A stretch of 64,000 bases of DNA from NCBI GenBank assembly GCA_022072165.1, contig JAJVIF010000001.1:1019353-1083352 (forward strand). The letters are read 5' to 3'. The notes beneath the pieces are model-generated. The model saw nothing but the letters and a program-made list of their open reading frames with translations. It searched no databases and had not been told where the DNA came from. This DNA is from a bacterium. GTDB lineage: Bacteria > JAJVIF01. Positions 1 to 9,600 of this stretch are shown here, piece after piece. Position 1 is the first letter of the stretch, and every line of letters starts with the position of its first letter. The position numbers and the translations under genes are program-made.

Positions 1-548
1 ACCAGGTCATGGTTTAGCACCCGGTCGGTGAAGTACGTATGACCGGTCGCGGTCGGGACGTCCACCAGGAAGAGCGCCATACCGCTGATCCCCAGGTCCG
101 CCCGGTTCGTGGAGCCATTCGGGGTGCCCGTGATGTTGTTCGGCGCGGGGAAGGGATGCTTCACCACATACTCCACGTCGATCGTGGTCCCGGTCGCGCT
201 GACCCCGGTCACCTGGAAGGACTTGGCGTTGAGGAAGCTATCAATGGAGAGCAGATACAGGTCGTCATTCGCCTGCCCCGCCCGGGTCGCTTTCAGGGCG
301 CTGGTGGCCGTCAGGGTCGACGGGTCCACCGTCACGGTGTAGAGCGCCAGGGCGGCGGTCTGCACCAGCCCCGCCTGACTCGGCGTCCCCAACGCGGCCG
401 GCGTGTTCAGCACACTGGTCGGCAGGGCACCTGATGGAGTGGATGATGAGGATGCAGACGGGGGGCTGACCGGGGACGATGACCCACCGGCACACCCCAG
501 CAGGGCCGCTGCGGACAATGCCGCCGCGGACCAGAGCAGATGGCGCAT
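1..548 (-). CDS. Giant lipoprotein paralogue, 5' end only (runs off the left edge)
   Basis: This is the first 182 codons of a secreted lipoprotein gene that continues beyond position 1. It is read from the ATG at 548, which follows a GGAGG ribosome binding site. The N-terminus MRHLLWSAAALSAAALLGC is a lipoprotein signal peptide with lipobox LLGC at residue 19, so the protein should be lipid-anchored outside the cytoplasm. DNA and protein are identical to the first 182 codons of the gene at 2918-6406 and its upstream region. Whether the two genes stay identical further on cannot be seen. Function is unknown. Either this is a very recent gene duplication or conversion, or it is a duplicated contig end. 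Confidence 0.75.
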   Translation of the reverse strand, partial: MRHLLWSAAALSAAALLGCAGGSSSPVSPPSASSSSTPSGALPTSVLNTPAALGTPSQAGLVQTAALALYTVTVDPSTLTATSALKATRAGQANDDLYLLSIDSFLNAKSFQVTGVSATGTTIDVEYVVKHPFPAPNNITGTPNGSTNRADLGISGMALFLVDVPTATGHTYFTDRVLNHDL

Positions 549-710
549 GAGCGAGACCTCCAGAGTTGCGAGAAAAACATGCCGGCAGGTGGGCGCGCGG
601 ACGCTGAATGCACGTCGACGGCTGCGCTGGTCGCTGCCAGGATCTGAGTCCATTATAGGCGAGCAAGCAGCGATGATCAGAGACTGCTAACACTCATGGC
701 TCGCGAAAGC

Positions 711-741
711 AAAAGCCCCCCGGAGCCTGGCTCCGGGGGGC
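711..741 (-). terminator. Intrinsic terminator of the 770-2479 lipoprotein gene
   Basis: A perfect 13-bp GC stem (715-727 with 729-741) is followed on the minus strand by TTTT (714-711). It lies 28 bases after the stop codon. The same hairpin recurs at 6569-6599 because it is inside the duplicated block. Confidence 0.85.
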
Positions 742-769
742 GTGAATTAGCTGAGGCTCGACGGGATCC

Positions 770-2479
770 TTACGGATCGACGGTGATGGAGAACCGCTGC
801 ATGTTCCAGGCCGACTCCTCGAAGAGGGAGTTCGTCACCGTGTCGCCGTCATCGATCAGGTCGTCGTAGGCCACCATCACCACGGTGTACGAGCCGGCGG
901 GAAGTTCCCCGGCACCTGCTCCAGTCGGGATCTGGATGTGGACCTTCAGCGGTGAGGCGGGAGTGGCACCGTCCGGATCGGAGCCGATACCGTGGGCAAA
1001 GCCAGCCGGTGGGAGTCCGACACCAGTCGGCAGAATCTTATTGCCGGCGATGTCGTTGCCTGGGTCATAGCCGATGACCTGATTGCCAGTGGCGTCGTCA
1101 AACACGACCCAGCTGATGTGCTGCACGCCACCAGCAGTGGGGGCGTTGTAGAACTTCAGGCTCGGCGACTCGCCGCGCAGGATACCAGTGAGACCGCCGC
1201 CGGACGGGGTGGGCGTACCGAGCACGAAGACCGTGCTGAAGCCCGCCCGCTCGGTCACGACACTCAGATCAGGCGGCAGCACATTGCGGACTGCGGCTTC
1301 GGAGGCGGGGTTGTACCAGGCCGACCACGAGGGCGGCAGGGCCGCACCCGCCTGCATGTCGGTAATGTCGACATACAGATTCACCGGCGTGTTGGTGCCA
1401 GCGGCACCATTGGCGGAATTGGTGGTGTCTTTCACCATCGTCAGCGCTTCGGGTTTGTTGAAGCCAGGGCGGTAGTAAATGGGGTTGCCACGGCGTTCCC
1501 GAGTTCGTACCACTTTTTCAGAAGGAGGATCCGACGCGATCGGACCTGCCGAGTTACCGTAGTTCCCTGCCAGCGCGAAGATGAAGCTGACGGTGCTGGC
1601 ACCGGCAGCGGCATTGAGCTTGAACGTGGTTTCAGCGCTTTGACCCTGGGCCAGAACACGGTCACCGGTATCTCCAGACGGGATGAACTCGACGTAGGGC
1701 GAGGCGAAGACGCCACCGAAGCCATCCGGGCTGGTGTAGTCGAAGAGCGGGAGGCTCGCCTCCGCCACCGGTGCTCCGGCGGACGTGGTGAGCACGCCAT
1801 CAGCGCCATTGTTCATGCCTTCGGCGTTGATGACATAGCCAGCCAGACCGGGATAGGGTCCGCCGGTCCGGGGACCGAAGTAGCCCTTGATGGTCCCGGT
1901 ATCCGCATCGGTGCCGGTCGCGATGCCAGCGGGGACGAGAGGAATCCCGGTGTCCACGATGTCGCTGGCCGGATTCGGACCGCCATTGACGATGTAGCCC
2001 CGGACGTTGTGGACCGAGAGGTCATTCCGGCTGCGACCAGTCCCGGTCACTGGCGGAGTCGCCACATTGAAGGGGTGCTTGATCGCGAAAGTCGCGGTCA
2101 CCAGGGGAATCGACAGGGTGCCGCCCTCGTTGTCCAGACCGATGCTCTTCAGCGAGATGCAGTCACCGGCGGTGCAGAAGACCGCGCTGCTGAAGTAGTA
2201 GGTCAGGTCAATCCCGTCAACAACATCACCACGGTCCTGAGCGGAGCGGTGAATGAGCGGGGTCGTACGAAAGGAGAGATCTTCCATGTTGATCTCGACC
2301 TGCATCGCTCCGAGCAGGGCAGCTCCCGCCTGAATGGTGCCCATCTGAGCTTCAGGAAGGACCGTCGACTGCGTGGACGGGGGAGGGGCGGACACGGAAG
2401 TGTTCGAGCCCCCGGAGCAGGCGGTGAGGGCCAGCGCAACGAGCAGGGTCGCGGGCAGGGCCACCTGTATTCGGGTCAT
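770..2479 (-). CDS. Giant-family secreted lipoprotein A (N-terminal family domain only)
   Basis: 569 residues. The signal peptide ends in lipobox LTAC (Cys21), so the product is predicted to be lipid-anchored. The N-terminal family domain shared with the other large lipoproteins here is recognisable: a cysteine pair at about residues 102 and 107, IKHPF at about 133-137, and RNDLSVHNVRG at about 151, then a YYRPGFNKPEA element and a DMQAGAA element that corresponds to DWQ in the paralogues. It ends without the propeller or Ig-like C-terminal modules of its relatives. Function is unknown; a cell-surface structural or binding role is an inference. A long open frame on the opposite strand is a GC-rich shadow. 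The start is the ATG at 2479, with AGGAG upstream. Confidence 0.85.
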   Translation of the reverse strand: MTRIQVALPATLLVALALTACSGGSNTSVSAPPPSTQSTVLPEAQMGTIQAGAALLGAMQVEINMEDLSFRTTPLIHRSAQDRGDVVDGIDLTYYFSSAVFCTAGDCISLKSIGLDNEGGTLSIPLVTATFAIKHPFNVATPPVTGTGRSRNDLSVHNVRGYIVNGGPNPASDIVDTGIPLVPAGIATGTDADTGTIKGYFGPRTGGPYPGLAGYVINAEGMNNGADGVLTTSAGAPVAEASLPLFDYTSPDGFGGVFASPYVEFIPSGDTGDRVLAQGQSAETTFKLNAAAGASTVSFIFALAGNYGNSAGPIASDPPSEKVVRTRERRGNPIYYRPGFNKPEALTMVKDTTNSANGAAGTNTPVNLYVDITDMQAGAALPPSWSAWYNPASEAAVRNVLPPDLSVVTERAGFSTVFVLGTPTPSGGGLTGILRGESPSLKFYNAPTAGGVQHISWVVFDDATGNQVIGYDPGNDIAGNKILPTGVGLPPAGFAHGIGSDPDGATPASPLKVHIQIPTGAGAGELPAGSYTVVMVAYDDLIDDGDTVTNSLFEESAWNMQRFSITVDP

Positions 2480-2859
2480 ACCACTTCTCCTTTGAGCGCG
2501 GCGAACGCGAGTGGACTAAAGGATGTCAGGAAGGTACCGTCCAGTACTAACCGCTGGGTCCGATCGTACGCCGCGTTGATCCGGGGGTCGAACCAGCGGG
2601 CTGCGCCTGCGTGTGGTCTGCACACGTTCCCGATACCCGGCAGATCCGGGGAAAGTCGGGTCACAATCAGCGGGAGACGGTCTGGCTGGCCCCTTTCCGT
2701 AGCAGGAGGCCAATCCATGTGATTCTACCACGCAGACTGGCACTGCCAGCCCACAGGTACAGATCACTTCCCTCTTTGGATACGTTTCCACCATTGTTCG
2801 ATTTGATCCCCAATCGATCTGTTATGTCGCCTCAATGAGCCACGGATCAACCGCAACCC
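2480..2859. other. Intergenic region upstream of lipoprotein A
   Basis: This gap lies between two minus-strand lipoprotein genes and should hold the promoter of the 770-2479 gene. I see no convincing reading frame, RNA gene or strong promoter match. It ends at the terminator of the next gene. Confidence 0.4.
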
Positions 2860-2889
2860 AAAGCCCCCCGGAGCCGGGCTCCAGGGGGC
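2860..2889 (-). terminator. Intrinsic terminator of lipoprotein B
   Basis: A GC-rich hairpin (2863-2889, one internal mismatch or wobble) is followed on the minus strand by TTT. It starts 29 bases after the TAA stop of the 2918-6406 gene. It is a diverged relative of the hairpins at 711-741 and 6569-6599. Confidence 0.8.
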
Positions 2890-2917
2890 AGAAAGTTAAG
2901 TTTCGGACAAAGCCGAC

Positions 2918-5900
2918 TTAGAAGATGGTGCCCGACGATCCCAGGAATTTCGTCGCGAACGCGTCCGAGCTGCCAACAGACGTGAAGTTCGTCGTGCCCG
3001 GACCGGCGTCGAAGTCCATGGTGGTGCTGTAAGAGCCCACGATGATCGGGTCCTCGCCGGCAGTCAGGCCGATAGAGCGCCCGCTGTCAGTGCCGGTGCT
3101 ACCTAGTAGCGACAGCCAGATTGTGGCGCCAGTGGACGGGTTCATCTTGATGACATAGAGGTCGCTCCCCCCCACGGGGGTCTGTGCACCACCACCAAAA
3201 TCTGCGCCGGTGAACCAGTCGCCTGTAGCTACCACACCAGAAGCAGTAACTGCGACACCGCGTCCCTGCTCAGAAGAGGTACTGCCCGTGAACGTGCGGT
3301 CCCAGACATACGCTCCGGTCGTAGAGTTCAGGGCGACTACGAACGGATCAGACACCGTGGTGCTGCCACCGGCGGTCCGGACGCCACCACCGAAGTCAGT
3401 CGTGTTGAAGAAGCGACCGGTGGCATAGACCCGGCTGCCATCGGCAGCCACCGCGTTCACATACTCCAGGTTCGCAGCACCTGTGCCATCGAAGACATAG
3501 TCCCAGACATGTGCGCCAGTCGTGCCGTTCAGCATGACCACGAAACCGTCGCCGGATGTGTCGGCATTGCGAACACCGCCGCCGAAATCCATGAGGTTGC
3601 GATAGTAGCCACCCACTGCGACATTGCCCGAGGGGGTGAAGGCGGCTGCCATCGCGCTCTCATTCCCCGTGGCCGGTCCATTAAAGGACTGTCCCCACAG
3701 GGCTACACCAGCCGAGCTAATGCGGACCACGTACGGATCCTGGCTAGTTGAGGTTGGGCCGCCAGCTGATGTGAGAGTCACGGAACCCCAATCTTCGGTG
3801 CGATTGAACTTGCCTGTAATAACGACATCCCCCGTGGCCTGATCGACCGCCAGGCCGTTAAACTCCTGGAAATCGGTGATTCCGGAGCTGGTCCCCGGAC
3901 CGCTGCTCCTGGCATTCCAGATGGGGGTGCCTGTGGCGCTGTACTTGCAGACGAAGGTGTCGTAGTTCGAACTCAGGACAGAGGTGTTGTTTGTCTCCGG
4001 TCCGAAGCCGAAGTCCATAGTCTGGCGCCAGTAGCCGTAGACGATCACATTGCCAGCGCTGTCAGCTCCGATCCCCTGTGTATCTACCCAGGTACCAGAT
4101 AGGGACCCCAGATTGCGATCCCACAGGTAGGTGCCGCTGGAGTCCAGAGCCACTATGCTGTTTCGTGGAGTCGCAGCGGAGTTAAGTGGTCCCCCACCCC
4201 AGTTGGTGTTAGCGGCAAACGCACCAATGAGGTAAATGTTGCCAGCAGAAGAGACCGCCACACCACGCGCAGATTCCGCGCTGGTGGTTTGCGTGTTTGG
4301 CGACCAGACCCAGCCGGAAGGCCCGCCGCCGGTGATGGTGCCATTGACCGTCGGATACGCGGTCCCGCTGGTGGTGGGATGCAGGGCGTCGTTGGCATAG
4401 ACCGTAAAGGTCACGGTGGCATGCGGGGGATTAGCGATGGGGGTGGTGTTAGCGGCGTTGGGGAACGCGCTGAACGTCAGGGTGTCGCTGTTGCGATTGT
4501 TGACGATGGTGTAGGAGATGGTGTCCCCTTCGGGGTCCGTTGCGGTCCCGGTCCCGGCGTTCATGGTGAAGGTCGCCGGGGTCGGCAGCGAGGCTGAGGC
4601 CAGCGCCCGGGTGCCCGTCACTTGCGGGGGGCGGTTCGGTCCGAGGGTGTAGCTCAGGGGATAGTCCACCTGGTCGGTGCCATCATCCAGGCGGACGATG
4701 ACATCAATGGGATCCGGCGTCAGGTCGAGATTGTTCATGTTCGGCGACGAGGGGGTCTGCGCCGGATAGGGGCTGTTGAGGCCGCTCACGACGGTCACAA
4801 AGCCGAGCCCATCGCCCCAGTCGACACTGATGTCCAGCGGATCACTGTCCGCATCGGCGATCCCCGTGATGCTGACCCCCGCCTGGGTCCCGGAGAGCAA
4901 GGTCGCCCCACTGGTCAGCGCGACCGTCGCGCTCGGTGGCGCATTGAATGCGAAGAGCGGGACCGTGAAGGCCTGATAGGTCACCGACGCCGGCGTCACC
5001 GCCAGCGGCGCGAGATTTTCGTCCAGGCCAATCAGCAGCCCACTGGCGGCATCCGCAGCCCGGACCACCCCCACATAGTTGTTCGGGACCTGGCCGGACC
5101 CCGCCGGCTTGGTCACCAGCCCGGTCATGAAAATCGCATCGCCCGGTCGTCCGGAGTCCTCGCCCGGATCGCCGCCCGATGATGTGTCGTCATCGATGAC
5201 CGTCCCGATGGGAGCGGTCACAGTGGCATCGCCCAGGATCCCCGGGATGCAGATATCAAGAGTCGGGACGCCACTCTCGCCCTGCGCCACGTTGGTGAAG
5301 CTGGGATCAGTGGCCAGGTCCGCTTCGGTGGTCTCGGTCGCCCGGGCATCCCAGTCCTCGACATAGAAGCTGAAGTCCACCGCCGAAATGGTGTCGGCAT
5401 AGAAGAGCCCATCCTGGCTTTCCAGCCGAACCCGGTGCACATCGAGGGCACCGTGCGGCATCCGGTAGGCAAACAGACTCGCATCCGGACTCGCCGGTGG
5501 GAGGCGGTTCGCTTTCTTCTGCGCCGGGGTCGCTCCGCCGCGGGGATCGTTGTAGACCGCGATCATGGCAACGTCGAGGCTGAAGCCCCCCCCGATCGCG
5601 CCTTTGTTGAAGCTGACGGTGTTCGCCGCCGCCTGTCCCTGATGCAGGACCCCATACCCGGTCCAGCCATCGTTCGCCGGACCAAACTCACTCCGGGTCC
5701 AGCCGTCGCTTCCGAAGTTCCCGGTGACGTCCCCGCCGTTGGAGACGCCAAGGCGGGCATCCGCCAGTTCATCGACCAGCTGCCGATATGGGAAGGTGTT
5801 CGCCGTCCCGCTGGTGGTCAGCAGCCCACCTGGGCTGAAATAGGCATCCGCGTTCGCCACCAGGTCATGGTTTAGCACCCGGTCGGTGAAGTACGTATGA

Positions 5901-6406
5901 CCGGTCGCGGTCGGGACGTCCACCAGGAAGAGCGCCATACCGCTGATCCCCAGGTCCGCCCGGTTCGTGGAGCCATTCGGGGTGCCCGTGATGTTGTTCG
6001 GCGCGGGGAAGGGATGCTTCACCACATACTCCACGTCGATCGTGGTCCCGGTCGCGCTGACCCCGGTCACCTGGAAGGACTTGGCGTTGAGGAAGCTATC
6101 AATGGAGAGCAGATACAGGTCGTCATTCGCCTGCCCCGCCCGGGTCGCTTTCAGGGCGCTGGTGGCCGTCAGGGTCGACGGGTCCACCGTCACGGTGTAG
6201 AGCGCCAGGGCGGCGGTCTGCACCAGCCCCGCCTGACTCGGCGTCCCCAACGCGGCCGGCGTGTTCAGCACACTGGTCGGCAGGGCACCTGATGGAGTGG
6301 ATGATGAGGATGCAGACGGGGGGCTGACCGGGGACGATGACCCACCGGCACACCCCAGCAGGGCCGCTGCGGACAATGCCGCCGCGGACCAGAGCAGATG
6401 GCGCAT
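2918..6406 (-). CDS. Giant-family secreted lipoprotein B with C-terminal beta-propeller repeats
   Basis: 1162 residues from the ATG at 6406, chosen because GGAGGTCTCGCTC precedes it and a lipoprotein signal follows (lipobox LLGC, Cys19). An in-frame ATG further upstream is unlikely. The shared N-terminal domain spans roughly residues 60-480, with VKHPF, STNRADLG, NADAYFSPGG and a VEDWD element. A middle region with WGDG and DPEGD motifs resembles PKD- or cadherin-type Ig-like folds. From about residue 750, repeats built on DFGGG plus alternating VVALNSTTGAYVWDR-like strands match the SBBP type of seven-bladed beta-propeller. The neighbour at 6624-10271 is a close paralogue. The first 182 codons are exactly duplicated at 1-548. 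The precise role is unknown; a surface-exposed binding or adhesion protein is an inference. Confidence 0.88.
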   Translation of the reverse strand: MRHLLWSAAALSAAALLGCAGGSSSPVSPPSASSSSTPSGALPTSVLNTPAALGTPSQAGLVQTAALALYTVTVDPSTLTATSALKATRAGQANDDLYLLSIDSFLNAKSFQVTGVSATGTTIDVEYVVKHPFPAPNNITGTPNGSTNRADLGISGMALFLVDVPTATGHTYFTDRVLNHDLVANADAYFSPGGLLTTSGTANTFPYRQLVDELADARLGVSNGGDVTGNFGSDGWTRSEFGPANDGWTGYGVLHQGQAAANTVSFNKGAIGGGFSLDVAMIAVYNDPRGGATPAQKKANRLPPASPDASLFAYRMPHGALDVHRVRLESQDGLFYADTISAVDFSFYVEDWDARATETTEADLATDPSFTNVAQGESGVPTLDICIPGILGDATVTAPIGTVIDDDTSSGGDPGEDSGRPGDAIFMTGLVTKPAGSGQVPNNYVGVVRAADAASGLLIGLDENLAPLAVTPASVTYQAFTVPLFAFNAPPSATVALTSGATLLSGTQAGVSITGIADADSDPLDISVDWGDGLGFVTVVSGLNSPYPAQTPSSPNMNNLDLTPDPIDVIVRLDDGTDQVDYPLSYTLGPNRPPQVTGTRALASASLPTPATFTMNAGTGTATDPEGDTISYTIVNNRNSDTLTFSAFPNAANTTPIANPPHATVTFTVYANDALHPTTSGTAYPTVNGTITGGGPSGWVWSPNTQTTSAESARGVAVSSAGNIYLIGAFAANTNWGGGPLNSAATPRNSIVALDSSGTYLWDRNLGSLSGTWVDTQGIGADSAGNVIVYGYWRQTMDFGFGPETNNTSVLSSNYDTFVCKYSATGTPIWNARSSGPGTSSGITDFQEFNGLAVDQATGDVVITGKFNRTEDWGSVTLTSAGGPTSTSQDPYVVRISSAGVALWGQSFNGPATGNESAMAAAFTPSGNVAVGGYYRNLMDFGGGVRNADTSGDGFVVMLNGTTGAHVWDYVFDGTGAANLEYVNAVAADGSRVYATGRFFNTTDFGGGVRTAGGSTTVSDPFVVALNSTTGAYVWDRTFTGSTSSEQGRGVAVTASGVVATGDWFTGADFGGGAQTPVGGSDLYVIKMNPSTGATIWLSLLGSTGTDSGRSIGLTAGEDPIIVGSYSTTMDFDAGPGTTNFTSVGSSDAFATKFLGSSGTIF

Positions 6407-6599
6407 GAGCGAGACCTCCAGAGTTGCGAGAAAAACATGCCGGCAGGTGGGCGCGCGGACGCTGAATGCACGTCGACGGCTGCGCTGGTCGCTGCCAGGA
6501 TCTGAGTCCATTATAGGCGAGCAAGCAGCGATGATCAGAGACTGCTAACACTCATGGCTCGCGAAAGCAAAAGCCCCCCGGAGCCTGGCTCCGGGGGGC
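5859..6599. repeat. Exact 741-bp duplicate, copy 2 (copy 1 at 1-741)
   Basis: Identical to 1-741. It covers the first 182 codons of lipoprotein B, about 165 bases of upstream DNA and the terminator that ends the 6624-10271 gene. Identity includes non-coding bases and all third codon positions, so the copies are very recent, recently converted, or an assembly product. Confidence 0.95.
6569..6599 (-). terminator. Intrinsic terminator of lipoprotein C
   Basis: A perfect 13-bp stem (6573-6585 with 6587-6599) is followed on the minus strand by TTTT. It is placed 24 bases after the stop codon of the 6624-10271 gene. Confidence 0.87.
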
Positions 6600-6623
6600 A
6601 GAATGCTTTCAGACAACGGCGAC

Positions 6624-9600
6624 CTAGAACGAGGCGGTGTTCTCGATCACCTTCATGCCGAAGTAGTCTACTGAGCCGCTCAGGGAGTTGTGGGAGTTGA
6701 CGGCAACCCCTGGATCCGCATCGAAGCCGTTGCCAGCGAACTCACCACAGAGGTAGAGGTCGCCATAGCTGTCAAGCGTCAGACTGCGCATCCGGTCGTT
6801 GCCAGCGCCGTTCCAGGTCAGGATGTAGGGATCTCCTCCAACCAGTGCATTCGCGCCGGTCGAGGCCACCCGCTTGATCAGGTACGCCGAGGCGCCGTTG
6901 CCGAAGGTTGGGCCATTCCCCAGGTCCTGATTCGGGTTGTAGTCCCCGACAGCGTAGACCGAACCGCCAGAGACCGCCACCGAGTACCCGGAGTTAATGG
7001 CAGTGACTGCCCCGCGTGTCATGCCGTTCACCCAGAGATTGCTCCCATCAGCAATCGAGAAGGCTGCCAGATAGGGATCGTAGTTAGAAGTCGAAGTGGT
7101 AGAAGCCGCCACATCGGTGGTTCCGTTGAAGTTCGTGTTGTTCGCATACCGGCCAGTCGCATAGACCCGGCTGCTATCTGCAGCCAGTCCGTTGACATGG
7201 CCGACTGTTGCAATGCTTGCGGAAAACACGCGATCCCAGATCCATGCGCCAGTGGAAGCATTGCGCAGCGTGATGAAAGAGTTTGCATGGGAAGTGCTGC
7301 TCACACGCAAAAAGTGTCCTGCCCCACCAAAGCTGGAGAGCGGGGTACCGGAAGCCAGACTCCGGAAGTAGCCACCGACCACCAGCTGGCCGAAGGGAGT
7401 CATGGCCAGAGACTGCCCGGATTCCGTACCGGTCGCGACGGTGCTGGTGCTGGTGCTCATGGCGAAATTGGTCGCCCAGTCCGTGGTCATTGAGGACGTA
7501 TTGATACGAGCCACGAAGGGGTCGTAGCTCGCTGAGGCTGCCCCATGGGCGGTGGTCAGCGTGATCGGGGCACCGCTGGTTGGGAAGTCCTCGGTCCGAT
7601 TAGCGCGACCGGTGATGTACGCGTTGTTGCTGTCATCCAGGACTAGGGCATTGAAGCCGAAGGCCTCAGTCACGTTGGCATCGCCCGGTGAGTTGGTCCG
7701 GAAGTGCGAAATGTAGGAGCCATCGGGAGCGAACTTGACCAGGAAAAGGTCGGTGCTGGCGTTGAGCACGTTGTTGTTACTTTCTTCGGTGATTCCGGTC
7801 GCGAGCGTCATGAGCCCACGCCAGGAGCCATAAAGCAGGATGTTGTCGTTGCTGTCGACCGCCATACCACCCAGGTTTTCGATTCCAGTAGCAAGGGAGG
7901 TGGACGATCCCAGGAGGTTGACCCACTGGAACTGGCCCAGCGGATTCAGCTTGACAAGGAACAACGATGGCTGAGGGCCGACCTGCGGCTGATTCCCCGA
8001 ACCAAAATTGTTGGTGCTGCCGTTATACAAGCCGGCGATCAGCACGTTGTTCTGGCTGTCCCGCTGGATCACATACGCCTGCTCGGTGCTGGTCGACTGC
8101 CCCACACCTTTGTAAAACCAGCCCGGCACCCGGGTGGTGGTCCCGACGATCCCGGGCCAGCGGGCGGCACTGTTGGGCTGACCAATCGCCGTGTTCGTAT
8201 GGAGCGGATCCTCGACATAGACCGTGAAGGTCGTGTTCCCCAGGGTGCTGATGCCGGTCGTGTTCCCGGCCAGCGGGAAGGCCGTACCCGAGATGTTGTC
8301 GCCGTTGGCGGTATTGCGAATCCGCAGGGTCATCGTGTCACCCTCGGGATCCGTAAACCCGGCGGTACCGGCATTCATGGTGAAGAGGGCGGCCGGAATC
8401 ACCGGCAGGCTGGCGCTCGCCAGGACCGGACTCCCGGTAAGCACGGGTGCCCGGTTCGGACCGAGCTGGAAGTTAACGGGATAGTCCACTTCGTGCTGGG
8501 CATCCGCGACCCGGACCAGGGCGTTGATCGCCTGATTGGTGAGCGTCGCGTTGTTCCGCTGCACGCCAATGGGATTCAGCGGGGCGTAGGGGCTGGTGTA
8601 GCCCGTGGCCAGCGGCTGCAGGCCGCCGCCATCGCCCCAGTCAATGGAGATGTCCAGCGGATCGCTGTCGGGGTCGCCGATACCCGTGATCAGGATCTCT
8701 GGCTGTGTCCCCGACAAGAGCGGATTGCTGCTGACCAGGACCACGGTCGCGCTCGGCGGCAGATTGTTGGGCGCCAGCTCGACTTCGAAGGGGAAGAACG
8801 TGACTGGTTCCGGGACGTTGGAAGTGACCAGCGACAGGCTGCCATCAAGCTCGATCACAAAGAACGGATCGGCGATCGCGGCCTCGACATCGGTCACCCG
8901 GACCAGGCCCTGATAGGTGCCCGGAGTCTGGCCACTTCCGGCGGCCTTCGTCACGGACTCGCTGAAGAAGAGCGGATCGCCAGGGAGACCGCTGTCCTGA
9001 TCTGCATCGCCGCCGAAAGCGGAGTCGTCATCCACCGGCCCGCCGGCCATCGTCACGACTGCCGTGGCATCGCCCAGGACTCCAGGGATGCTGACAGCCA
9101 GGGACGGGGCACCACTCTCGCCGGGGGCGATATTGGTGAAGGATGGATCCAGGCTCAGATCGGATTCGGTGGTTTCAGTTGCCCGGGCATCCCAGTCTTC
9201 TACATGGAAGCGGAGCACAGAAGCCGACAGGGTGTCCTGGATGAAGCCACCGCCCTCACCGGCGAACGAGACCTTCTGGATATCCAGGGCTCCGTGGGGC
9301 ATCCGGTAGGCGAAGAGGCTGGCATCCGCCGATGCCGGCGGGAGGCGATTCGCCTTCTTCTCGGCAGGGGTCAGGCCACCGCGGGGGTCGTTGTACCGGG
9401 CGATGACCGCCATGTCCAGGCTGAAGCTGCCACCGATGGCTCCGCGACTCAGCGACAGGACATTGCGGCTGACCTGGCCCTGATGGAGGACCCCGTAGCC
9501 GGTCCAGCCATCGTTGCCAGCGCCGTACTCATCCCGCGTCCAGCCATCTGTCCCGAAGTTGCCGGTGACATCTCCATCATTGGAGATGCCAAGACGGCTG

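Larger units (their letters stand above)
1..741. repeat. Exact 741-bp duplicate, copy 1 (copy 2 at 5859-6599)
   Basis: Bases 1-741 match 5859-6599 without difference at a constant offset of 5858. The block holds the 5' part of a lipoprotein gene, its upstream region and the terminator of the gene before it. The match stops at 742/6600 (g versus a). The left limit is the window edge, so the true repeat may be longer. Confidence 0.95.

Noticed and set aside
992-2722. A 576-codon open frame on the plus strand
   Set aside because: It is antisense to lipoprotein A, which has a lipobox and family motifs; the plus frame has neither.
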